From: a virus
Length of the DNA stretch: 49,542 nt
Reading direction: 5' to 3' (one strand)
IMG/VR virus record: IMGVR_UViG_3300047476_001021
Coordinates: 1-49,542 of that record
Part shown: piece by piece, positions 7,614 through 16,001 of the stretch
Layout of the letters: each line of letters begins with the position of its first letter
Position numbering within the stretch: the stretch's first letter is position 1
The notes under the pieces: model-generated
Databases searched by the model: none
The model's input: only the letters and a program-made list of their open reading frames with translations
Told to the model about the DNA's origin: nothing
Translations under genes and position numbers: made by a program

Positions 7614-7929
7614 TTACAATGTCTTCCTCAGAGCTATGCGTGTCATTCTTTCAGACTTTCAGCAGGGCGAGGATAGCGAGTTCGTAATCTATTCTGCTGG
7701 TCCTGCAAATGTAAATTCTTTTGCAATGGGATTTATTAACATTACAGAAAATAGTCTTAAGTCTCTTGGTATTAAGACTCGTGTAATTAAACTTCCTCCA
7801 AAGGCATTAAAAGAAAAGATGTACGAGATTAGTTACTTTGCATTCTTTAGTGAGCCAAAGGAAAATGTGTCCGATCTTGTGCGAGAAGCAGAAGATAAGG
7901 ATGTAGAGGTTGGGATCTTCAGATACTAA
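7576..7929 (+). CDS. SLOG-like (cpYpsA-related) protein, tentative
   Basis: 117 aa. The start MIVGIQGTKAFSDYNVFLRA resembles the G-[ST]-R-x-F-x-[DN]-Y opening of cpYpsA-type SLOG (Rossmann-like nucleotide-binding) proteins, followed by FVIYSAGPANVNSFAM. Such domains bind nucleotide-derived ligands and appear in defence systems and phages. The match is by eye only. The ATG lies inside the previous gene; the stop overlaps the deaminase start (TAATG). Confidence 0.5.
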   Translation: MIVGIQGTKAFSDYNVFLRAMRVILSDFQQGEDSEFVIYSAGPANVNSFAMGFINITENSLKSLGIKTRVIKLPPKALKEKMYEISYFAFFSEPKENVSDLVREAEDKDVEVGIFRY

Positions 7930-8309
7930 TGGAGAGCGACCTGAGCAAGAAAGAAAAGGCTTACCTATCTGTTGCACGATACTTTGCCAGCAAGTCTAAG
8001 GCACGTAGGATGCACGGAGCGGTAGTAGTAAAGTCTGGGCGAGTAGTTGGCACAGGCTATAATAAGGATCGAAACAATCCTTACTATGTATCACCTGAAC
8101 ACATCAAGACGCACTGTTCTGTTCACGCAGAGGTAGATGCAATCAGGGATGCAAATTGGAATGTCAAGGGTGCTGTCCTGTATGTGGCTAGAGTAAATAG
8201 CCAGGGTATGGATAGAGACAGCAAGCCTTGCATTCGTTGCCAGTCAGTAATTGATGCGGCAGAAATCAAAAAGGTAATATATACAGTAGGAGAAGGTAAT
8301 GAAGATTAA
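7929..8309 (+). CDS. dCMP/cytidine deaminase-family protein
   Basis: 126-aa zinc-dependent deaminase. Zinc motif HAEVDAI at about residues 60-66 (catalytic Glu) and PCIRC at about 97-101. The most likely substrate is dCMP, giving dUMP for the ThyX encoded at 16 kb, but free cytidine cannot be excluded. It lacks the long insertions of T4 dCMP deaminase. The stop overlaps the next start by 11 nt. Confidence 0.85.
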   Translation: MESDLSKKEKAYLSVARYFASKSKARRMHGAVVVKSGRVVGTGYNKDRNNPYYVSPEHIKTHCSVHAEVDAIRDANWNVKGAVLYVARVNSQGMDRDSKPCIRCQSVIDAAEIKKVIYTVGEGNED

Positions 8310-8520
8310 CTCTCTTGAAGTAATGGAGACCATTGTAGAAAACAATAAGTCTCTAGAGTGGAATGGTTGGGACGTTGTAGAAATTCAAAAGTCGCCAACT
8401 GGATGGATGAAGCCAAATGGTATGTTCCGTAATGGAGAATGGTTTATTCAGAAACACTTCAATCTTAATAGCAACGGTTGGGACATTCCTAACAAGTTTG
8501 TGAGGAATGATGCAAAGTGA
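8299..8520 (+). CDS. Hypothetical Trp-rich small protein
   Basis: 73 aa with repeated NGW/GEW turns (EWNGWDVVEI, SNGWDIPNKF). Function unknown. GGAGAAGG precedes the ATG. It overlaps both the deaminase gene and the WhiB gene, so it belongs to one coupled transcript. Confidence 0.7.
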   Translation: MKINSLEVMETIVENNKSLEWNGWDVVEIQKSPTGWMKPNGMFRNGEWFIQKHFNLNSNGWDIPNKFVRNDAK

Positions 8521-8797
8521 ACGATGGAAAGAGCAGGGTCGTTGCGTAGGTTATGATACTAATCTATTCTTTGATAAATATGAAGAAGATGAAGACCTAC
8601 GAATAGCAATTGACAATCTCTGTGCAGGATGCCCTGTTGCAAGACTATGTTTTGCCACTGGAGTCTCCAATAAAGAATGGGGAGTCTGGGGAGGTGTTTA
8701 TCTAGAAAATGGTAAGATCTCTAGAGAATTTAATAAGCATCGAACAAAAGCTGACTGGGCAGAGACCTGGAAAAATCTAACAACCGATAAGGAATAA
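8507..8797 (+). CDS. WhiB-family Fe-S transcriptional regulator
   Basis: 96 aa with the four WhiB cysteines (RCVGYD, then CAGCPVARLC) and the GVWGGVYL turn. WhiB proteins hold a [4Fe-4S] cluster and act with the primary sigma factor; they are restricted to actinobacteria and their phages. It is a good candidate regulator of the promoter families seen later in the window. Two adjacent ATGs (8507, 8510) are possible starts. No strongly basic C-terminal helix is evident. Confidence 0.92.
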   Translation: MMQSERWKEQGRCVGYDTNLFFDKYEEDEDLRIAIDNLCAGCPVARLCFATGVSNKEWGVWGGVYLENGKISREFNKHRTKADWAETWKNLTTDKE

Positions 8798-8798
8798 A

Positions 8799-9044
8799 AT
8801 GTATACAGATGAAATGAAACGTGCTGTACATTCTATTACTGCACCCAAAGGATTTGGCTTAGATATTATTGAGCACAATACTGAGGGAATTACGTGGATC
8901 GAACTGGTAGCAGACGAAATAAAGTTTATGAAGCTACTTGACAAGGACAAGCGTAGTGCGGTAGAATATATGGTAAGAGTAAAACAAGCACTTGAAGACA
9001 ACGGTGCAATCGTACAACTAACACGAAGGGCTGTCCCACAGTAA
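8799..9044 (+). CDS. Hypothetical protein
   Basis: 81 aa, mixed alpha/beta, no cysteine, not recognised. ATG follows the WhiB stop directly; its own stop overlaps the next start (TAATG). Confidence 0.7.
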   Translation: MYTDEMKRAVHSITAPKGFGLDIIEHNTEGITWIELVADEIKFMKLLDKDKRSAVEYMVRVKQALEDNGAIVQLTRRAVPQ

Positions 9045-9523
9045 TGCAAACATTTCTTCCATATGCTGACTTCCAGAAGTCTGCAGAAGCACTTGATAAC
9101 AAGCGTCTTAACAAGCAGATTCTTGAAGGCTATCAGATTCTCAAGGTTCTTGGCAACCCTGATCCTCGTGCTGGATGGCGTAATCATCCTGCTGTTAAAA
9201 TGTGGCGTGGTCACGAGTTCTCGTTGTTCGGATATGTAATGACGATGGTTGAAGAAGCCAAGACTCGTGGCATCAAGACCGACAAGAACGAAGAGAACCT
9301 GTGGAATCTTCACGCAGATCGATTCCCTGAATGGGGAGTTGGTGCTCCAGAATGGTGGGGGGATGATTCAAAGATGGCTCGTATTGTTACTACACATAAG
9401 GCTAATCTATACAAGAAGGATCCGTCCTACTACTTTGAGTTTATCGATGCGGTAAATGATGAAGACAATAAGCCCTGTTGCGATACCTGTAACTACTACT
9501 GGGTAACTCATAAGGTGGCATAA
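9044..9523 (+). CDS. Pyrimidine-dimer DNA glycosylase family protein (endonuclease V-like)
   Basis: 159 aa. The start MQTFLPYADFQKSAEALD, then RLNKQILEGYQIL and NHPAVKMWRGHE, are hallmarks of the Pyr_excise family (T4 DenV relatives and actinobacterial homologues). The role would be nicking at UV photoproducts. A C-terminal CCDTCNYYW tail adds three cysteines, unusual for DenV and perhaps metal-binding. Coupled to both neighbours by TAATG junctions. Confidence 0.85.
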   Translation: MQTFLPYADFQKSAEALDNKRLNKQILEGYQILKVLGNPDPRAGWRNHPAVKMWRGHEFSLFGYVMTMVEEAKTRGIKTDKNEENLWNLHADRFPEWGVGAPEWWGDDSKMARIVTTHKANLYKKDPSYYFEFIDAVNDEDNKPCCDTCNYYWVTHKVA

Positions 9524-9942
9524 TGGAAATTATCTTAATTGCAATACTAAGTTTTCTGGTTATAGCACTATCCTTTATTCTTGTTAAGGTACGCTTGGAT
9601 GTTCTCAAGCTTGCCAAAAACAATTTAGAGCTTAACTTTGAAAATACAATGATGCTTGAAAAGTTGATTGAGCAACAAGATGTTATTAATGAAATATCAT
9701 TCAAAAAGAATGATGATTTTGTTACATTCTTGTCGGAATCTCGTGACTGGGCATTTTCATATATTGAAGATGTTCAAACAAGCATTGCCAAGTTTGTCGA
9801 AGAAGTTAGTCCAGTACTATCTTACTACGACAAGTTCGGAAGAATCAATGAGAACCCATCAATGAATACAATCTTTGATGCGTATACAGATCTCTTAAAG
9901 GTTCTTCCAGAAAACACAATACAAGGAGAAAATAATGAGTAA
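9523..9942 (+). CDS. Hypothetical single-pass membrane protein
   Basis: 139 aa. N-terminal membrane helix (LIAILSFLVIALSFILV), then a long helical, probably coiled-coil region (LAKNNLELNFENTMMLEKL). Resembles spanin-like or Rz-like topology, but no family was identified. Overlaps the next gene by 8 nt. Confidence 0.65.
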   Translation: MEIILIAILSFLVIALSFILVKVRLDVLKLAKNNLELNFENTMMLEKLIEQQDVINEISFKKNDDFVTFLSESRDWAFSYIEDVQTSIAKFVEEVSPVLSYYDKFGRINENPSMNTIFDAYTDLLKVLPENTIQGENNE

Positions 9943-10210
9943 CACACTAAAGGCACTACTTGCCTCATATGGTCGTAGCGTCCTCGCAGGTGCTGCAACA
10001 CTCTATCTTGCAGGAGTAACTGATCCTATGGACCTTCTATGGTCACTGGTCGCTGCTTTTGCACCAGTAGCAATTCGCTACATCAATCCAAATGACCCTG
10101 CTTTTGGTCGTCTTCCATCGGCAGACAAGGTTGATACAGCAGCTCGTAAGGCAACGCCTAAGAAGGCTCCAGCCAAGCCAGCAACAAGAAAGACTACTAC
10201 AAAGAAGTAG
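9935..10210 (+). CDS. Small membrane protein with Lys/Ala-rich tail (holin-like)
   Basis: 91 aa. Two hydrophobic segments (about 14-27 and 31-48), then a soluble tail very rich in Lys, Ala, Pro and Thr (KKAPAKPATRKTTTKK). Size and topology are holin-like and resemble the 81-aa protein at 2.7 kb. AGGAG precedes the ATG. Last gene of the cassette, followed by a strong terminator. Confidence 0.7.
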   Translation: MSNTLKALLASYGRSVLAGAATLYLAGVTDPMDLLWSLVAAFAPVAIRYINPNDPAFGRLPSADKVDTAARKATPKKAPAKPATRKTTTKK

Positions 10211-10222
10211 TCAATAGCGAAA

Positions 10223-10250
10223 GGGCTAGTCTTCGGACTAGCCTTTTTCT
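10223..10250. terminator. Bidirectional terminator
   Basis: Perfect 8-bp stem GGCTAGTC/GACTAGCC (10224-10231, 10236-10243) with TTCG tetraloop, T-run to the right and A-run to the left. It separates convergent units; the stop codon of the leftward gene is inside the stem. Confidence 0.9.
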
Positions 10251-11275
10251 ATGCCCAAAAGCTTTTCGTACTTTGGAAGTAAACGTTCTGTTGCAAAGTG
10301 CTTATATCCAATCTCATATGCCTTTTGTTTTGCACTTTCAATATCTGCACTATCAATAAAATTATCTATCATACGTCCAAGAGTCTTAGGATTTGCATTG
10401 TACGAGCTAACAGAAGTCTTTGTTCTGATTGTTCCAATGTCTTCAGCCTGGCATAACCATTCTTTTGGAAGTATAAAATTATTTGGTGAAACATCTGTCA
10501 TAAATACTGGTAGCCCACTAAGCAATGCTTCATTCATAGGCAAGCATAGTCCTGCATATCTACGAGGTAGGATCATTGCGTCATACCCAGCGTACATATC
10601 ACCACGCTCGTCAATATCTCCATACTCTATCTTTACTCTTGAATCATTACATCTAAGATCATACTCAGTCTGAACACGAATAACAAGTTCGTAATCTGCT
10701 TTAGAAAACTTCAACATTTCAAGCACACTCTGTGTTCCATTTCTATCTGCTTTAGCTGGCTTTCCTGCAATGTGTAATAGTTTCTTGTGTGTAGACCTAT
10801 TAGCTTCCCTAGCATTGGTAAATGTATCTGGGTTAGTTGGTGGTGGCAAGTACTCAACCTTGTCTCCATATTTTTTTTGCATATAGTCTAAATGCCAAAC
10901 ACTTGGAGCAATTAGTTTAGTTGGTAATGGATAGTTGGGGTCACCAAGACCACCAAATAACTCAAAGTTATATTGAAGATACGTCTTTACGTCATTAGAT
11001 CGTTTTGCAATTTTGGGGGTACTTTGGTTATAGAAAGTTTCGCAACTAAATACTGCATCAACCTCAGATATAAAATCAACCATTTGCCTATCGGTAGGCA
11101 TACCCTTGACGTGTACAACATTAAAGCCATCATATCTCTCTGGGTACTGCTTGAATCCATTATGATCTGAGAAGTCAATTACCATAAGTAAATATGGCTT
11201 TAGCATTTGTGCTAACTCATATGTTTGGTTTCCAAGACCAGAGTTGTCCGATCTAACAATCATTCCTAATTTCAT
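10238..11275 (-). CDS. GT-B glycosyltransferase
   Basis: 345 aa. N-terminal Rossmann half (MKLGMIVRSDNSGLGNQTYE) and a C-terminal half with GDMYAGYDAMILPRRYAGLC and MNEALLSG, the E-x7-E-like region of GT1/GT4 enzymes that binds the nucleotide-sugar phosphates. Expected to transfer sugar from an NDP-sugar; acceptor unknown. Fourth gene of a leftward four-glycosyltransferase operon. The stop codon is inside the shared terminator. Confidence 0.82.
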   Translation of the reverse strand: MKLGMIVRSDNSGLGNQTYELAQMLKPYLLMVIDFSDHNGFKQYPERYDGFNVVHVKGMPTDRQMVDFISEVDAVFSCETFYNQSTPKIAKRSNDVKTYLQYNFELFGGLGDPNYPLPTKLIAPSVWHLDYMQKKYGDKVEYLPPPTNPDTFTNAREANRSTHKKLLHIAGKPAKADRNGTQSVLEMLKFSKADYELVIRVQTEYDLRCNDSRVKIEYGDIDERGDMYAGYDAMILPRRYAGLCLPMNEALLSGLPVFMTDVSPNNFILPKEWLCQAEDIGTIRTKTSVSSYNANPKTLGRMIDNFIDSADIESAKQKAYEIGYKHFATERLLPKYEKLLGIEKG

Positions 11276-11276
11276 T

Positions 11277-12038
11277 TTATGCCTCAGTCAATCCCCAAGC
11301 AATATCGTCGTCTGTAAATTTTTTTAGTCCTCTGCGTCCATCAAGATTATTTACAATTCTAATATCATCTTTTGTTGTTGGATTGTATAGCCATAATCTG
11401 TGTGTGAACCATCCACCTCGTCTACTGTGGCAGTCGGTAAGAACTTTGCTATAGTACCTATCCTCAATAAAAAGTTTTGGGGTAGTGTTTGGAAGCACAA
11501 TATCTCTATAGTAAGGAACAGATGAAATATGTGGCTGCTGACTCCACTGCGAAGTTTGGATAAAGTCACCAACCTGATTTCCCATAAGATACATATGATC
11601 TGGCTCAATTGATTTATTAAATGTATAGAATCTAACTGTGTATGCTTTCTTTGCATCTAGCATATCTAAGATATCTTGCCAGGGAACATCAAGATTGTCT
11701 TTTAGTGCAATGTCACCTTCAATGTAAAACATAAGTGGGGTTTTAATTAGATCAATTGTGTCCTTCATCATATTTGATTGGTGACTATGTTCTTCAAAAA
11801 TGATTGGTAAAACATTTTTCCATTCGTGAATACATTTCCACAAAATTCTATTTTTGTATTCGTCATACATTTCTTTTCGATGAACCTGCTCTTCCCTAAG
11901 CCCATCAACTTGTAAAACTATTTCATTATGTGGAAAGTATTGCCTAATACTACGAATAACCTCGTCAATTATTTCAGTGCTTGGATGTACTGGACTAACA
12001 GAGGTAGGAATGACAATTGTAATATCATTAATGTTCAT
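11277..12038 (-). CDS. GT-A glycosyltransferase
   Basis: 253 aa. Opens with ITIVIPTSV and carries YIEGDIAL, an acidic E-x-D metal/nucleotide-sugar motif of GT-A folds, at about residue 115. I chose the ATG at 12038 rather than an upstream start at 12065 because it makes an 11-nt overlap with the preceding gene, with GGAG just upstream. Probably acts with its operon neighbours on a common glycan. Confidence 0.75.
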   Translation of the reverse strand: MNINDITIVIPTSVSPVHPSTEIIDEVIRSIRQYFPHNEIVLQVDGLREEQVHRKEMYDEYKNRILWKCIHEWKNVLPIIFEEHSHQSNMMKDTIDLIKTPLMFYIEGDIALKDNLDVPWQDILDMLDAKKAYTVRFYTFNKSIEPDHMYLMGNQVGDFIQTSQWSQQPHISSVPYYRDIVLPNTTPKLFIEDRYYSKVLTDCHSRRGGWFTHRLWLYNPTTKDDIRIVNNLDGRRGLKKFTDDDIAWGLTEA

Positions 12039-12873
12039 TGATCTGCTCCATAATTTTGTATGCAAAGTCTCTCTTGTACTTTATCCACCAAGCAACAGCC
12101 CTATGCATATTTGCAGGGTATTCCTTTTTTAGTTCTTCAATAACTTTAGGAAGATTGTTCCAGTCAGATATCTGTTCTACTGGCATACTACCAAACAAAA
12201 TTTCCCAGAAGCCGTATGCACTTCCTCTCGCACTAATCTGGTCTGCTATTGGTAGACAAAGCATCTCAAGTGCTTCATAAAATCTAAACGAATCTATTGT
12301 AGCTGTTCCTGCAGGAGCAGCAGCAAATTTAGCTCTAGATAATTTTGCATAGTAGTCTTTAGGAACATCTCCCTGAGTAAAGCCCTGAGTTAAAAGATAT
12401 TCTGCATTTTCTAATTTTGGCAAAGCTTCAGCGAGCTGGACCCTTCTTTGGTGAGTTATTTGTCCAGCAAAATATAGGTCTAATGTTTTTTGTGGATATT
12501 CAATTCCAAGCTTTGTAATGTGTTCTGGAGATCCAGTTGGTAACTTGTGGTATGCCAAGTCTCTGGGGTAGGGATATTGAATCCATATTTCAATACTAGG
12601 ATGTTTTACTTGAGTAACATCAAATACACCAAGTTCATCAGCAGTGATAAAAAGAATAACACGTTTAACTTTTTTAAGTTGTTTATTTAAGGATCTTTCT
12701 CTATTAGACCATTCGTATCCAGGTGCAACAACAAAAGCCCTATCAGAATCTGGTAATGAATTACACTGAATAATTTCTACATTGTTTCTATCAAAAGCTT
12801 CTTTTAAAAAACCAAAGTCCCATTTATCGTTTGCAAAGCTATCTCCTTCTGGACTTAAACAGTATGCTATCAC
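12028..12873 (-). CDS. Exostosin-like (GT47-type) glycosyltransferase
   Basis: 281 aa from the GTG at 12873, which overlaps the previous stop as GTGA and has AAAGGA upstream; an in-frame GTG at 12906 is the alternative. The C-terminal half has AKFAAAPAGTATIDSFRFYE and ALEMLCLPIA, matching the donor-binding signature (P-x-G-x5-S-x-R-x2-E-x2-x3-G-x-IP-V) of exostosin-type enzymes. Acceptor unknown. Confidence 0.75.
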   Translation of the reverse strand: MIAYCLSPEGDSFANDKWDFGFLKEAFDRNNVEIIQCNSLPDSDRAFVVAPGYEWSNRERSLNKQLKKVKRVILFITADELGVFDVTQVKHPSIEIWIQYPYPRDLAYHKLPTGSPEHITKLGIEYPQKTLDLYFAGQITHQRRVQLAEALPKLENAEYLLTQGFTQGDVPKDYYAKLSRAKFAAAPAGTATIDSFRFYEALEMLCLPIADQISARGSAYGFWEILFGSMPVEQISDWNNLPKVIEELKKEYPANMHRAVAWWIKYKRDFAYKIMEQINEH

Positions 12874-13823
12874 GTTATCTTTAGTTCCTTTAGTATTGCT
12901 TGCCACCTATTGACATAAGTATGTTCTGCTTTAGCACGTTCGTGTCCAGCTATACGAATAGCCTCACGCTCAGTGTCATTATTAAGATAGTAATCAATTT
13001 TTGTTTTTAAATCCTTGAGGTTTCCGTGCTTATAAAATGCAATTTCTTTTTTGTCTTCAAAGAAGGCATCAAGTCCTACAATGTTGGGGTAGATTGTAAA
13101 ACCACCACGACCAGTAGATTCAAACAATCTATCTGAAGAATAATAAGGATAGCTAAAGTCAATGTTTAATGTGTCACCAACTGCAATTTTACTACGAGCA
13201 TAGATACGATTTAGATCGTCACCTCTTACAATTCCAGTATCTCCATCAGCACCTACGTGCAAAAATCTTTCTCCATATGTCTCACGTAAAAAGTTTATTA
13301 ACTGTGGACGGTATGGATATTCTCTATGATATCCTTTGCTACCAACAAAGATGACATCATAATCAAATGTTCCATCATAATCTGGATGAATATAACACTC
13401 TTTATTATAGACTCCAGCAGGAAGAAAATGCCCCTTGACCGCAGTGTTTTCATTAAACCAGTCAGCCATAAGTTTGTCAGTTGCAAAGAAGTGACCAATT
13501 TGTTTATAGAATGAATCCTGGTATAGATCTTGTTCTCTCTTTAGTCCAAACCAAAGGTCAAGATGATAAGTGACTGTTGGAATTCCAGCATACTTTAATT
13601 CTTTAAGAACATTGATACGCTCATATCCTCTAGTCACCCATCCGTGAGTATGAATCCAAATAAAAAGATCTGAGTTTATGGCAGACTTTAAAACTTTGGC
13701 TGCATTAACTTCAGCTTCTTGCAAACGAATAACAGTATGCCCAAGTTGCTCTAATGATTTTGCGTGATGATTCTCACTGCTATACGGAACCTTGAAGTTT
13801 CCTAAAAATGTAATTGTTGCCAA
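12870..13823 (-). CDS. CgeB-like glycosyltransferase
   Basis: 317 aa GT-B-type protein. N-terminal MATITFLGNFKVPYSSENHH; middle DLFIWIHTHGWV and TVTYHLDLWFG; C-terminal SSDRLFESTGRGGFTIYPN and DTEREAIRIAGHERAKAEH, as in the CgeB/DUF3880 group. First gene of the leftward operon. Upstream on the same strand is an extended -10 box (TATGG-TAAAAT at about 13850). Confidence 0.8.
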   Translation of the reverse strand: MATITFLGNFKVPYSSENHHAKSLEQLGHTVIRLQEAEVNAAKVLKSAINSDLFIWIHTHGWVTRGYERINVLKELKYAGIPTVTYHLDLWFGLKREQDLYQDSFYKQIGHFFATDKLMADWFNENTAVKGHFLPAGVYNKECYIHPDYDGTFDYDVIFVGSKGYHREYPYRPQLINFLRETYGERFLHVGADGDTGIVRGDDLNRIYARSKIAVGDTLNIDFSYPYYSSDRLFESTGRGGFTIYPNIVGLDAFFEDKKEIAFYKHGNLKDLKTKIDYYLNNDTEREAIRIAGHERAKAEHTYVNRWQAILKELKIT

Positions 13824-13865
13824 GTTACCCTCATTCTCTTATGTAATAATTTTACCATATTGTGT

Positions 13866-13970
13866 TGTATACTATAAGTGTCCCTCACACTATCTTAGGA
13901 TGGACTAGTTACCCAAATGATAAGACCGTGGCTAAGGCAGCGGATTTCGGTGTGAGGGACTTCTATTTTT
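13866..13970 (+). ncRNA. Candidate structured small RNA with own promoter and U-tract
   Basis: TATACT at 13866-13871, six bases, then an 11-bp perfect stem GTCCCTCACAC (13878-13888) with GTGTGAGGGAC (13950-13960), closing about 60 nt of folded interior. TTCTATTTTT follows at 13961-13970. The predicted start is the first base of the stem. No reading frame or known family. It lies between the divergent glycosyltransferase operon and the gene at 13988. Confidence 0.65.
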
Positions 13971-13987
13971 CGTGATATACTATTTGT

Positions 13988-15076
13988 ATGCCTTATAAAG
14001 TTGGTGCTAAAGGGTCTTACGGTTGTTCTGGCTACCCAGCCGTTAAAGATGATGGCACAGTAATGGGTTGCCACAAGACTAGAGCAGAAGCTGCTGGTCA
14101 AATTTATGCGATCAATCGATCAGAAGGGAACATTGATAAGAGAATGTTTAGCGAAGGCGATATGGTTATGGGAATGACCACAGAAGGAGCTGTCGTAGGT
14201 CGTGTAGAGCACGTAATGACAGAGGGCGGCACATATGGTGTCCCTGGAACAGAGTATTCAATCGAATCGACACCAGACAATCCTGCAATGGCAGTAAGAG
14301 TCTACGAAGAAGAAGACGATGTTTGGTATCCAACAGCATACTCAATTGGTATGCTTGCAAGCAACGCTGTAATGGCGGAGGGTATTGAGGTTGGATCAGA
14401 TCACGATGAAGAAGAAGATATGCAAATGTCGATGGACGAAGAAGAGCGTTATGGAAGACGACACAATGAGATGCACAAGGCTGACTCTTACACTCCAACT
14501 TCAGGTATGAAGGCTGCTGCTCGTCGTGCTCTTAAGTGGAAAGAAGATGGAAAAGCTACAGGTGCAGGTACTCCAGTTGGTTGGGGTAGAGCATCAGATA
14601 TTGTAGCAGGACGTTCAATGTCTCTCAGTGTAGTTAGACGTATGTACTCTTTCTTCTCACGTCACGAGGTGGATAAAAAGGGCAAGGATTTCTACAATAC
14701 CAGTAATCCAAGCAATGGTCGCATTATGTGGGACGCTTGGGGTGGAGATGCAGGATTCTCTTGGTCACGAGGAATTGTTAATCGTATGAAAGATAAGACA
14801 CTATTTGCTGATTTCGGCAAGGATTATACAAAGTCTGAAACACTTTTTGTAAAGGCAGTCGGAGTTGGCTCTATGGTTAGCTGGAATTCTTCTGGTGGTA
14901 GAGCAGCAGGAAAGATTACTAGGATTATTCGCAATGGATCGTACAATGTTCCAGGTACAGATGTCACTGTAAATGGTAGTCCAGACGACCCAGCCGCAGT
15001 CATTCGTTTGTACCGTGACGGTAAGCCAACAGACACAATTGTTGCACACCGTATGAGTACACTCAGAGCCTCTTAG
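13988..15076 (+). CDS. Large hypothetical protein with two Tudor/SH3-like repeats
   Basis: 362 aa. The Cys-containing N-terminus (GSYGCSGYPAVKDDGTVMGC) is of a kind found in phage prohead or maturation-associated proteins. Two related beta-barrel modules follow, GDMVMGMTTEGAVVGRVEHV (about 57-125) and GSMVSWNSSGGRAAGKITRI (about 295-360), each with a VPGT element. They flank a central region with TPTSGMKAAARRALKWKEDG and RRMYSFFSRH. Function unknown, perhaps virion- or DNA-associated. The ATG lies 6 nt after TGA-TATACT (13973-13981), so the mRNA should be leaderless. Confidence 0.8.
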   Translation: MPYKVGAKGSYGCSGYPAVKDDGTVMGCHKTRAEAAGQIYAINRSEGNIDKRMFSEGDMVMGMTTEGAVVGRVEHVMTEGGTYGVPGTEYSIESTPDNPAMAVRVYEEEDDVWYPTAYSIGMLASNAVMAEGIEVGSDHDEEEDMQMSMDEEERYGRRHNEMHKADSYTPTSGMKAAARRALKWKEDGKATGAGTPVGWGRASDIVAGRSMSLSVVRRMYSFFSRHEVDKKGKDFYNTSNPSNGRIMWDAWGGDAGFSWSRGIVNRMKDKTLFADFGKDYTKSETLFVKAVGVGSMVSWNSSGGRAAGKITRIIRNGSYNVPGTDVTVNGSPDDPAAVIRLYRDGKPTDTIVAHRMSTLRAS

Positions 15077-15083
15077 GAACATT

Positions 15084-15455
15084 ATGGCAACCATTGTAGA
15101 TATAGATGACACGCTACTAAGATATGGCGATCAGCCAATCAATAGAACAATTGAGTATATTAAAACATTAAGTGGTCCCATCTATATTGTTACAGGAAGA
15201 TCTCCCAAACAACGTACAGAAACTGTCAGGGCATTGAGAGCAGCAGGTATTCGTTATTCTAGACTATATATGAATCCTGGTCCTATGTCTGACAATGAGT
15301 ATAAGGGTGAGATGGGTAGAAAACTAAAGGCTCGTGGAGTAACACTAGCAATTGAAAATAATCCAGATGCAAGAGAACAGTATAGAAAAGCTGGACTAAG
15401 GACTCTTGACCCAGCAAAGTTGCCAGATATGTCAAAATTCTGGCTCCTGCCTTGA
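15084..15455 (+). CDS. HAD-superfamily phosphatase
   Basis: 123 aa with HAD motif I IVDIDDTLL (nucleophile and acid Asp at residues 6 and 8), motif II IVTGRS, a conserved Lys in GRKLKARG, and an acidic motif III region (AIENNPDAREQYRKAG). Similar in size to phage polynucleotide 3'-phosphatase domains; substrate not determinable. AGGAAC precedes the ATG. Confidence 0.82.
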   Translation: MATIVDIDDTLLRYGDQPINRTIEYIKTLSGPIYIVTGRSPKQRTETVRALRAAGIRYSRLYMNPGPMSDNEYKGEMGRKLKARGVTLAIENNPDAREQYRKAGLRTLDPAKLPDMSKFWLLP

Positions 15456-15480
15456 CAATCGTTCTCAGTTGCTGTAAAAT
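15452..15480 (+). promoter_or_regulatory. Sigma-70-type promoter
   Basis: TTGACA 15452-15457, 17-bp spacer, TAAAAT 15475-15480. It overlaps the end of the HAD gene and drives the membrane protein-groES-thyX run. Confidence 0.8.
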
Positions 15481-15513
15481 ATAAGTATAACAACTAACGC
15501 ATTAGGAGAGACA

Positions 15514-15711
15514 ATGCACGAACACGAAGGCGAAAGCCTTTTGCAAACAATTATTGATGTTACGTTTGGTGTTGAGCATATGGCAGCTGAATTCTTTTGG
15601 AATGCTGTATTTTTGCTTGTTGGATTTGCGGTATCCAAAGCAATTGCACTTCGCAAAATCCATAAGTACATTGACGAGAAGCACGGCGTAACACACGAGG
15701 AAGGATACTAA
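15514..15711 (+). CDS. Small single-pass membrane protein
   Basis: 65 aa. Acidic/His N-terminus (MHEHEGES), membrane segment FFWNAVFLLVGFAVSKAIAL, basic then acidic tail. Not recognised. AGGAGAG before the ATG; stop overlaps groES (TAATG). Confidence 0.7.
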   Translation: MHEHEGESLLQTIIDVTFGVEHMAAEFFWNAVFLLVGFAVSKAIALRKIHKYIDEKHGVTHEEGY

Positions 15712-16001
15712 TGATTCAGCCACTTTATGATAAGGTAGCACTTGACCCTATTAAGGATGAACAAGTTACTGCATCTGGTTTTATTATTGCAGGGGACAGG
15801 GAGAAGCCACAGGAGGCTATCGTAGTCGCAGTCGGTACAGGAGTTACTACTGGTAATGGGATTCACGTAGAGATTCCACTCAATGTTGGAGACAAGGTTG
15901 TATTTGCTAAGTACAGCGGTACTGAAGTACGTCACGAAAACAAAGACTATATTCTTATTTCCTATAATGATATTCTGGCGGTAATTGATGAACAAGATTA
16001 A
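15711..16001 (+). CDS. groES: GroES-like co-chaperonin
   Basis: 96-aa Cpn10-fold protein: PLYDKVALDPI, then ASGFIIAG, VAVGTG, VGDKVVFAKYSGTEV and YILISYNDILAVI. The mobile loop before ASGF that contacts GroEL is present but short. No groEL is in the window, so it would pair with the host chaperonin, as T4 gp31 does for capsid folding. Translationally coupled on both sides. Confidence 0.9.
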   Translation: MIQPLYDKVALDPIKDEQVTASGFIIAGDREKPQEAIVVAVGTGVTTGNGIHVEIPLNVGDKVVFAKYSGTEVRHENKDYILISYNDILAVIDEQD

